A stretch of 64,000 nt of DNA from Rhodobacterales bacterium 32-67-9. Lineage in GTDB: Bacteria; Pseudomonadota; Alphaproteobacteria; Rhodobacterales; Rhodobacteraceae. The DNA lies in the NCBI GenBank assembly GCA_002280515.1, contig NCEA01000005.1, positions 1 to 64,000 of the forward strand, read 5' to 3'. Below, piece after piece: positions 57,632 to 64,000 of this stretch. Positions within the stretch are counted from its first letter, which is position 1. The number at the start of each line of letters is the position of its first letter. The position numbers and the translations under genes were made by a program. Below the pieces are notes generated by a model, which saw only the letters and a list, made by a program, of their open reading frames with translations, did no database searches and was not told the DNA's origin.

Positions 57632-59112
57632 ACGGACAGCGTGGCGGCGACGGCGCGTTTCCAGCGCACGTATCTGGCGCTGCGAACCGGCTCTGCCATC
57701 GCCGGTTCGAACCGCCGGTCAAGCGCCCATGCCTTCGCAAAGCCTTCGGCATCGGGATAGACGCCCGCGCGCGATCCCGCGAGCCAGGCCGCGCCGAGCG
57801 CCGTCGTTTCGAGCACCTCCGGGCGGTCCACCGGCGCGTCGATGATGTCTGAGAGGAACTGCATCGCCCAGTCCGAGGCCGTCATCCCGCCATCGACCCT
57901 GAGGACACCGTCGGCCGCCCCGCCCCAGTCGGCCCGCATCGCCTCCAGAAGGTCGCGGGTCTGGTAGCCGACGCTTTCCAGCGCGGCTTTCGCGAATTCG
58001 GCCGGTCCGGAATTGCGGGTCAGCCCGTAGACCGCGCCACGGCATTCGGCGTTCCAGTAGGGCGCGCCGAGGCCCACGAAGGCGGGGACCAACACCACGT
58101 CCTGCGCGGGGTCGGCTGCCTCGGCAAGCGGCTGCGTCTCGGCGGCGCTGCGGATGATCTTCAACCCGTCGCGAAGCCATTGCACCACCGCGCCGGCAAT
58201 GAAGATCGACCCTTCGAGCGCATAGGTGGGCTTGCCGTCCAACTGGTAGGCGATCGTGGTGAGAAGACGGTTGGTCGATGCAACTGGCGTGGCGCCGGTA
58301 TTCAGGAGCGCGAAGCAGCCGGTGCCGTAGGTCGATTTCATCATGCCGGGCGCGAAACAGGCCTGCCCGATCGTCGCGGCCTGCTGGTCGCCGGCGACGC
58401 CGCGGATCGGTATCTCGTGGCCGAAGAGGTCGGCGCGTGTCGTACCGTAGTCGGCAGAACAGTCGCGCACTTCGGGAAGCATACATTCTGGAATTTTCAG
58501 TATTTCCAGAATATCATTATCCCAAAGACCTTTGCGGATATTGTAGATCAGCGTCCTGGCCGCATTCGTGGCATCGGTCGCATGCACCATGCCGCCGGTC
58601 AGCTTCCAGATCAGGAAGCAATCGACAGTTCCGAAAAGAAGCTCCCCCGCCTCCGCCCTCGCCCGCGCGCCTTCGACATTATCGAGCAACCAGGCAAGTT
58701 TCGTGCCAGAAAAATACGGGTCGAGCAACAGGCCGGTCCGCTCCGAGATCATCGCCTCGTGCCCCTCGGCCTTCAACCGCTGGCATAGGTCCGAGGTCCG
58801 CCGGTCCTGCCAGACGATGGCGCGGTGGATCGGCTCTCCGGTCTTCCGGTCCCAGACAAGCGTCGTTTCGCGCTGGTTGGTGATTCCGATGGCGGCGATG
58901 TCCTTCGTTGCGATCCTCGCCTTCTCGATCACCGACCGCGTGGTGCCGGCAACCGAAGACCAGATGTCGTTCGGATCATGCTCGACCCAGCCCGAGGCGG
59001 GGAAATGCTGCGGGAATTCCTCCTGCGCGACGGCTTTCACCTTCATCGCGGCGTCGAAGAGGATCGCCCGGCTCGACGTCGTGCCCTGGTCGATTGCGAG
59101 AATGTAGGTCAT
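57628..59112 (-). CDS. glpK: Glycerol kinase
   Basis: A 494-residue enzyme that phosphorylates glycerol to glycerol-3-phosphate. Signatures: [33 protein letters not shown] (glycerol site), [19 protein letters not shown] and [15 protein letters not shown]. Length is normal. Codons around 58480-58560 are unusually AT-rich and contain a 9-bp perfect inverted repeat. ATG 59112 overlaps the glpD stop by 4 bp. Confidence 0.96.
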   Translation of the reverse strand: MTYILAIDQGTTSSRAILFDAAMKVKAVAQEEFPQHFPASGWVEHDPNDIWSSVAGTTRSVIEKARIATKDIAAIGITNQRETTLVWDRKTGEPIHRAIVWQDRRTSDLCQRLKAEGHEAMISERTGLLLDPYFSGTKLAWLLDNVEGARARAEAGELLFGTVDCFLIWKLTGGMVHATDATNAARTLIYNIRKGLWDNDILEILKIPECMLPEVRDCSADYGTTRADLFGHEIPIRGVAGDQQAATIGQACFAPGMMKSTYGTGCFALLNTGATPVASTNRLLTTIAYQLDGKPTYALEGSIFIAGAVVQWLRDGLKIIRSAAETQPLAEAADPAQDVVLVPAFVGLGAPYWNAECRGAVYGLTRNSGPAEFAKAALESVGYQTRDLLEAMRADWGGAADGVLRVDGGMTASDWAMQFLSDIIDAPVDRPEVLETTALGAAWLAGSRAGVYPDAEGFAKAWALDRRFEPAMAEPVRSARYVRWKRAVAATLSV

Positions 59113-60683
59113 GCCGTCCCCCCTTCGGCCATCCAGGCGTCGAGCGCCGCGATTTCCCCGGTCGACATCCTGAGCCCGAGTTTGGTCCGGCGCCAGACCA
59201 CATCTTCGGCGGTCTTCGCGTATTCCCGGTCCATCAGCCAGCGCACTTCCGCCTCCGTCAGACCGGCGCCGAAGCTCCGCCCGAGGTCGGCGGGCGACCC
59301 AGAAGCGCCCAGAACGGTCGGCGCCTCGGTGCCGTAGGTTCGGATCATCCGGCGTACTGTGAAGGCATCGAGGAAGGGGTAGCGCGCCGAAAGATCTGCC
59401 ATCAGTTTGGCCACGCCATCGACCGGGAAGTCGCCGCCGGGCAGCGGCACGCCCGCCGTCCAGTCGCCCTTTGACACATGAAGCAACGGCACGATCTTCG
59501 CCATCGCTGCCTCGGCCAGTTTGCGGTAGGTGGTGATCTTGCCGCCGAAGACATTGAGGATCGGCGCGCCGTCGGTGTTGACGGTCAGCACGTAATCCCG
59601 GGTCGCGGCACTGGCAGAGCTTGCACCGTCGTCATAAAGCGGGCGCACACCGGAATAGGTCCAGACCACGTCGTCGCGCGTTACCGGGCGCCTGAAATAC
59701 TGCGAGGCGAAGGCGCAGAGATAGTCCTGCTCCGCCTCGGTGCAGCGTGCCTCGGACGGGTCGCCGTCGTGGTCCTGATCGGTAGTGCCGATGAGGGTGA
59801 AATCGTCCTCGTAGGGGATCGCGAAAATGATCCGCCCGTCGGTACCCTGGAAGAAATAGGCGCGGTCGTGGTCGTAAAGCCGCCTGGTCACGATATGCGA
59901 GCCGCGCACGAGGCGAATGCGGGCTTTCGGCGCCAGATGCGCCGTTTCGCGGATGATGCGTTCGACCCAGGGGCCGCCGGCATTGACCAGCATCCGGGCG
60001 CGAAAGCGCTTTTCGCGGCCCCGGAGTGCGACGGTCACTTCCCACACGTCGCCGACCCGGCGGGCGACGGTGACCTTGGCGCGTGTCATGATCTTCGCGC
60101 CGCGCGCCTCGGCATCGCGGGCGTTAAGAACGACGAGGCGGGCATCCTGCACCCAGCAGTCGGAATATTCGTAGGCGCGTTCGAATTTCGGATCGAGCGG
60201 CACGCCCGCCGGGTCGTTTCGAAGATCGAGCGTTGCGGTGCCGGGCAGGACCTTGCGCCCGCCGAGATGGTCGTAGAGGAAGAGCCCGAAGCGGATCAGC
60301 CAGGCCGGACGGCGGCCCTTCATCCACGGCATGAAAACCGTCAGAAGCCGCGAGGTCGGCGTCGCGCTTTCGAAGCGCATGTCGCGATGATAGGGCAGGA
60401 CGAAGCGCATCGGCCAACTGATGTGCGGCATGGCGCGCAGGAGAACCTCGCGCTCGATCAGCGCCTTTCTGACAAGGCCGATCTCGAAATACTCAAGGTA
60501 GCGCAGGCCGCCGTGAAAGAGCTTGGTCGAGGCCGAGGAGGTTGCCTCTGCAAGGTCGCCCATCTCGGCCAGCGCGACCGACATCCCCCGCCCCGCGGCG
60601 TCGCGGGCGATACCCACGCCATTGATGCCGCCCCCGATGACGAAAAGGTCGTAGGCCGGTTCGGGATTGTCTTCGGATACCAC
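59109..60683 (-). CDS. glpD: Aerobic glycerol-3-phosphate dehydrogenase
   Basis: A 524-residue FAD enzyme that oxidises glycerol-3-phosphate to dihydroxyacetone phosphate and feeds electrons to the quinone pool at the inner membrane. FAD motif [40 protein letters not shown] and [17 protein letters not shown] are diagnostic. I chose GTG 60683 because GGAGGG lies 5 bases upstream and [14 protein letters not shown] fits; the in-frame TTG at 60737 is part of a TTGACA -35 element. It heads glpD-glpK-ADH, divergent from glpR. Confidence 0.93.
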   Translation of the reverse strand: MVSEDNPEPAYDLFVIGGGINGVGIARDAAGRGMSVALAEMGDLAEATSSASTKLFHGGLRYLEYFEIGLVRKALIEREVLLRAMPHISWPMRFVLPYHRDMRFESATPTSRLLTVFMPWMKGRRPAWLIRFGLFLYDHLGGRKVLPGTATLDLRNDPAGVPLDPKFERAYEYSDCWVQDARLVVLNARDAEARGAKIMTRAKVTVARRVGDVWEVTVALRGREKRFRARMLVNAGGPWVERIIRETAHLAPKARIRLVRGSHIVTRRLYDHDRAYFFQGTDGRIIFAIPYEDDFTLIGTTDQDHDGDPSEARCTEAEQDYLCAFASQYFRRPVTRDDVVWTYSGVRPLYDDGASSASAATRDYVLTVNTDGAPILNVFGGKITTYRKLAEAAMAKIVPLLHVSKGDWTAGVPLPGGDFPVDGVAKLMADLSARYPFLDAFTVRRMIRTYGTEAPTVLGASGSPADLGRSFGAGLTEAEVRWLMDREYAKTAEDVVWRRTKLGLRMSTGEIAALDAWMAEGGTA

Positions 60684-60731
60684 GTCGCCCTCCGGGATTG
60701 CCGCATGGTTATCGCTCCGCGATGCGCGTTT

Positions 60732-60770
60732 TGTCAACTTTACGGTTCGGAAATGTTCGTTTTAGATGAC
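60732..60770. promoter_or_regulatory. glpD promoter and candidate GlpR operator
   Basis: On the minus strand TTGACA (60737-60732) forms a -35 element followed after 17 bases by CGATAA. Overlapping it on the plus side lies ATGTTCG (60753-60759), the half-site of GlpR-type operators, with a second TTCG ten bases away. Repression of glpD and autoregulation of glpR from here is likely. Confidence 0.55.
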
Positions 60771-60818
60771 AAGAGCGCACGGCGTCGGTATCCTCACGGC
60801 GCATAGCGAGAGGGCGGT

Positions 60819-61589
60819 ATGGCGCTGAGTTTCCGGCAGGGTGAAATTCTCGACATCGCGCGGGCCGAGGGGCGTGTCGCGGTGGAGGACCTTGCCGAAA
60901 GGTTCGGGGTGACGCTGCAGACGATCCGCCGCGATCTTGGCGACCTCGCCGATGCCGGCAAACTCGACCGGGTCCACGGCGGTGCGGTCCTGCGGGCCGG
61001 CGTGACGAACATCGGCTACGAGGAGCGCCGTTCGATGAACGCCGGGGCAAAGGCCGCCATCGCCCGGACCTGCGCGGCGGCGATCCCCGACAATTCCTCG
61101 CTCTTCGTCAATATCGGCACGACGACCGAAGCGGTGGCGCGCGCACTCCTGAGCCATCGCAACCTGACGGTTGTCACGAACAACATGAATGTCGCGAATA
61201 TCCTCGCGGCGAATGAAAGCTGCGATGTGATCGTGGCCGGGGGCGTGCTCCGCCGCACCGACGGGGGGCTTGTCGGCGACCTCACCACCGAGGCGATCGG
61301 GCATTTCAAGGTCGATTTCGCGATCGTCGGCACCTCGGCGCTCGATGCCGACGGCGATCTTCTCGACTTCGACCCGCAGGAGGTGCGGGTTGCTCAGGCG
61401 ATCCTGAAACAGGCGCGCGAAAGCTGCCTTGTCGCCGATGCGTCGAAGCTGACGCGGAAGGCGCCGGTGCGCATCGCCTCGCTCTCCGCGATCGGGCGGG
61501 TCTTCACTGACCGGCCGTTTCCCCTGCCGCTGGCCCGGAAGTGCCACGACTGGGGCACGGCGGTCGTGCTTCCGGATCAGCCGGTATAG
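60819..61589 (+). CDS. glpR: DeoR/GlpR family transcriptional repressor
   Basis: A 256-residue regulator. The N-terminal HTH is LDIARAEGRVAVEDLAERFG, VTLQTIRRDLGDLADAGKLD, RVHGGAVL. The sugar-phosphate sensing domain has NIGTTTEAVARALL, VVTNNMNVANIL and FAIVGTSALDADGDLLDF. Position opposite glpD indicates control of glycerol-3-phosphate catabolism with glycerol-3-phosphate as inducer. Its 3' end overlaps mtlK by 13 bp, convergent. Confidence 0.93.
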   Translation: MALSFRQGEILDIARAEGRVAVEDLAERFGVTLQTIRRDLGDLADAGKLDRVHGGAVLRAGVTNIGYEERRSMNAGAKAAIARTCAAAIPDNSSLFVNIGTTTEAVARALLSHRNLTVVTNNMNVANILAANESCDVIVAGGVLRRTDGGLVGDLTTEAIGHFKVDFAIVGTSALDADGDLLDFDPQEVRVAQAILKQARESCLVADASKLTRKAPVRIASLSAIGRVFTDRPFPLPLARKCHDWGTAVVLPDQPV

Positions 61590-63043
61590 TCGGACAGGAC
61601 CGCGCGCGTGCCCTCCGACCAGAGCCGGCCGAGATGCGCGGCGAAGGTGGAGGCAAAACGGGCATCTTCGCCAAGCGGGCCGAACACGGTGCGGTTGGCA
61701 AGGAAGGCCGCGGGATCGGTTTTCGCCGCCAGCGCGCGCGCCTTCAGGTCGGCGGCATTCTCGTCATTGGGCGGGATCGCCTTCCCGGCCTCGTCGGTCC
61801 CTGCGCAATAACGGCACCAAAGCGCCACTTCGAGTGCGAGCCCCTCGAAGGGCATCCCCTTCGCCAGCGCATCGGCCAGGGTCGGCAGGATGAACTTCGG
61901 CTGCCGGTTCGACCCGTCGAGGCAGAGCCTCGGGATCGTGTCGCCGACGGCGGAATTGCAGAACCGTTCAGTCACCTTGGCGAGGTAGGCGTCATAGCTG
62001 ACGCCCGGGATCGGCGACAGCGTCGGCATGATCTCGTCCCGCTCCAGCCTGTCGAGCCAGCGCGCGATCAGCGGATCGGCCATCGCGTCATGAACGAAGT
62101 GGTGACCGAGAAGCGCGGACGGATAGGCGATGGCCGCGTGGCCGCCATTGAGGATGCGAAGCTTCATCAGCTCGTAGGCGCCGACATCCGTCACGAACTC
62201 GACCCCGACCTTTTCGAGGGGCGGGCGGCCGGTCGGGAACTGATCCTCCAGCACCCATTGCCGGAAGGGTTCGCAGGCGACGGGCACCGCGTCGGTCAGC
62301 CCGAACCGCTCGGCGACCAGCGCGCGCTCGCGGTCGGACGTGGCCGGGGTGATGCAATCGACCATCGAATTCGGGAAGGCGACATGCGCCTCGATCCAGT
62401 CGGCGAAATCCGGGTCGGAAAGCCGCGCGAGACCGACGACCGTTTGCCGGGCGACATGGCCGTTTTCCGGCAGGTTGTCGCAGGACATCACCGTGAAGGG
62501 CTGCGTTCCAGTCGCACGGCGATCGCGCAGGGCGGAAAGGATCATGCCGAAGACGCTCTGCGGCGTATCCGGATTCGCGGCGTCCGCCACCATGTCGGGG
62601 TGGCCCGCATCGAAGCCGCCGGTGCGGGCGTCGACGTAGTAGCCACCTTCTGTGATCGTCAGCGACAGAATGCGGATCGCCGGATCGGCCATCGCGGCAA
62701 CGGTCGCCTCGGGCTCCACCGGCACGAAGCCGACCATCGAGCCGATGACACGGGCGCTCAGGCCATTTGGGTCAAGTTCCACCACGGTGGTCAGCCAGTC
62801 CTGCGCGGCGAGCTTGTCGCGCATCGCGGCATCGCCGGGCCGCACGCCGGCGCCGAGAATGGCCCAGTCCTGCCCCGCGCCCAGGGCGAAGAGCCGGTCG
62901 AGATAGACCGCCATATGGGCGCGGTGGAAATTGCCGACGCCGACATGAAGGATCCCGGCCCGCAGCCCGGAACGGTCGTAGGTCGGGCCTGCAACACTGG
63001 CGGGCAGGTGCGCGAGGGCGGACATGTTCAGTTTCATTGTCAT
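61577..63043 (-). CDS. mtlK: Mannitol 2-dehydrogenase
   Basis: A 488-residue polyol-specific long-chain dehydrogenase that oxidises mannitol (and arabinitol) to ketoses with NAD. Motifs: GILHVGVGNFHRAHMAVYLD, MSCDNLPENGHV, and the catalytic block KLRILNGGHAAIAYP. ATG 63043 overlaps the last base of the smoS stop (TGATG). Together with smoS and the ABC ATPase it forms the smo polyol operon end known from Rhodobacter. Confidence 0.93.
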   Translation of the reverse strand: MTMKLNMSALAHLPASVAGPTYDRSGLRAGILHVGVGNFHRAHMAVYLDRLFALGAGQDWAILGAGVRPGDAAMRDKLAAQDWLTTVVELDPNGLSARVIGSMVGFVPVEPEATVAAMADPAIRILSLTITEGGYYVDARTGGFDAGHPDMVADAANPDTPQSVFGMILSALRDRRATGTQPFTVMSCDNLPENGHVARQTVVGLARLSDPDFADWIEAHVAFPNSMVDCITPATSDRERALVAERFGLTDAVPVACEPFRQWVLEDQFPTGRPPLEKVGVEFVTDVGAYELMKLRILNGGHAAIAYPSALLGHHFVHDAMADPLIARWLDRLERDEIMPTLSPIPGVSYDAYLAKVTERFCNSAVGDTIPRLCLDGSNRQPKFILPTLADALAKGMPFEGLALEVALWCRYCAGTDEAGKAIPPNDENAADLKARALAAKTDPAAFLANRTVFGPLGEDARFASTFAAHLGRLWSEGTRAVLSDYTG

Positions 63044-63816
63044 CAGCTCATCCAGTTCCCGCCATCGACATTGTATGTCTGGGCGACGATGTAGTCGGCC
63101 TCGGCCGTGGCGAGGAAAATCGCCATCCCCGTAAGGTCGGTGGCGCGGCCCATCCGCCCGTAGGGCACGGCTTCGCCAACCTCGCGCTTCTTCTGGCCGG
63201 GGGCCTTGCCTTCGTATTTCGCGAAGAATGCGTCGACGCCGTCCCAATGCTCGCCATCCACCACCCCCGGTGCGATTGCGTTCACGTTGATCCCGTGCGC
63301 GATAAGGTTCAGCCCGGCCGACTGAGTCAGGCTGATGACGGCGGCCTTGGTGGCGCAGTAGACCGCGACAAGGCTTTCGCCGCGCCGCCCGGCCTGCGAG
63401 GCCATGTTGATGATCTTGCCGCCCTTGCCGCGCGCGATCATCGCCTTCGCCACCGCCTGCATGGTGAAGAGCGTCCCGGCGACGTTGACCGCGAAGAGGC
63501 GGTCGTAGTCGGCGCGGGTGATCTCGGCAATCGGGGCGGCGGAGAAGAGGGCCGCGTTGTTGATCAGGATGTCGATGCCGTCCAGCGCGGCCCCGGCCTC
63601 GGCCACTGCGGCGTCGATGCTCGTCTGGTCGGTGACGTCGAGTCGCACGGCGACCGCCGCCGCGCCGATCCCGGACGCCGCCTTGCGCGCGGCCTCGATA
63701 TTGATGTCGCCGATTGCCACCCGCGCGCCCTCGGCCGCATAGGCCCGCGCGAATTCCAGCCCGATGCCCCGGGCAGCGCCGGTGATGAGCGCCGTCTTGC
63801 CAGCAAGCCGTTTCAT
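63043..63816 (-). CDS. smoS: Sorbitol dehydrogenase (SDR, SmoS)
   Basis: A 257-residue SDR interconverting sorbitol and fructose with NAD. Signatures: [29 protein letters not shown], the active-site NMASQAGRR with [11 protein letters not shown], and the specific [20 protein letters not shown]. It matches from memory the Rhodobacter sphaeroides SmoS almost throughout. Start overlaps the ABC ATPase stop by 4 bp. Confidence 0.95.
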   Translation of the reverse strand: MKRLAGKTALITGAARGIGLEFARAYAAEGARVAIGDINIEAARKAASGIGAAAVAVRLDVTDQTSIDAAVAEAGAALDGIDILINNAALFSAAPIAEITRADYDRLFAVNVAGTLFTMQAVAKAMIARGKGGKIINMASQAGRRGESLVAVYCATKAAVISLTQSAGLNLIAHGINVNAIAPGVVDGEHWDGVDAFFAKYEGKAPGQKKREVGEAVPYGRMGRATDLTGMAIFLATAEADYIVAQTYNVDGGNWMS

Positions 63817-64000
63817 TCGATGCGCAATCCTTCGGTGTCGAAGCGATGCATCTTGGCCGCGTCCGGGCTGAGATAGACGGTATCGCCGTGATGCAGGTCG
63901 ACCTCGCCGCCCGCGCGCACCGTGATCGCATCGGCGAGCCCGGTATCGAGGACATGGAAGAAGGTGTCGGAGCCGAGGTGTTCGGACACGCCGACCTTGC
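63813..64000 (-). CDS. smoK: Polyol ABC transporter ATP-binding protein, C-terminal fragment (window edge)
   Basis: The last 62 codons of a minus-strand gene read [20 protein letters not shown], then an ending [23 protein letters not shown]. This is the TOBE-like C-terminal domain of MalK/UgpC-type ABC ATPases. Overlap with smoS by 4 bp and the following mtlK make it SmoK of the sorbitol/mannitol uptake system. The ATPase domain is outside the window. Confidence 0.85.
   Translation of the reverse strand, partial: KVGVSEHLGSDTFFHVLDTGLADAITVRAGGEVDLHHGDTVYLSPDAAKMHRFDTEGLRIE

Noticed and set aside
60684-60737. TTG 60737 as the glpD start
   Set aside because: It coincides with a TTGACA promoter element, and GTG 60683 has an ideal GGAGGG site.
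61577-63955. A 792-residue fusion of SDR-region sequence with mannitol dehydrogenase
   Set aside because: The upstream part is the shadow of smoS in another frame; the real start is ATG 63043, coupled to the smoS stop.

Overview
The window looks like chromosome of a GC-rich alphaproteobacterium of the Rhodobacteraceae. The evidence is the co-occurrence of the ChvG/ChvI two-component system next to an HprK-RapZ-EIIA-HPr regulatory PTS and pckA, an ETF/3-hydroxybutyryl-CoA dehydrogenase block, methylsuccinyl-CoA dehydrogenase of the ethylmalonyl-CoA pathway, a paired def-def-fmt cluster, and the polyol operon end smoK-smoS-mtlK. It is mostly core chromosome. I see no prophage, insertion sequence, CRISPR array, tRNA or rRNA.

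Layout. 1-5 kb: the start of tuf, a lipoprotein, a cytochrome P450, a DUF533/TerB-like protein, and an operon of an unknown exported protein plus an iron-linked PKHD hydroxylase behind a palindromic operator. 5-14 kb: parC, an SH3 exported protein, an SDR, cobalamin adenosyltransferase, etfB-etfA, a DUF6473-like protein, hbd, an acyltransferase. 14.6-21 kb: ptsH, EIIA, rapZ, hprK, chvG, chvI (one tightly overlapping minus-strand run), divergent from pckA. 21-28 kb: TauE permease, mcd, a sugar-dehydrogenase/cytochrome c fusion, an MFS transporter, a META lipoprotein, recO. 28-37 kb: DUF1491, era, rnc, lepB, acpS, an unknown membrane protein, pdxJ, DUF2062, rsh, rpoZ, folK. 37-48 kb: NYN protein, ispH, methyltransferase, LysE, rnhA, TRIC channel, fmt with two deformylase-like genes, patB, small unknowns, lytic transglycosylase, tautomerase and HxlR regulator. 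48-56 kb: a 42-aa exported peptide, smc, GFA-GNAT fusion, HTD2-like hydratase, FAD oxidoreductase divergent from mnmD, DMT transporter. 56-64 kb: glpD-glpK-iron ADH, glpR, mtlK-smoS-smoK.

The most noteworthy observations are lesions in normally indispensable genes. etfB has lost about 20 codons and its frame near its 3' end. pckA has lost about 70 codons, including the expected metal-binding residues, replaced by 53 unrelated bases. rapZ lacks an in-frame start that would include its first beta strand. Either this is a draft assembly with local errors or the strain has real lesions in central carbon metabolism. Raw reads would settle it.

Other points of interest: a deformylase paralogue lacking the catalytic Glu and the metal-binding Cys; a family of small GC-rich palindromic repeats, one copy lying in frame inside a coding gene; a GFA-GNAT fusion; a membrane/coiled-coil protein wedged by 4-bp overlaps between pdxJ and acpS; an iron-type alcohol dehydrogenase with a substituted metal ligand in the glp operon. 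I did not find a clearly new multi-gene system.
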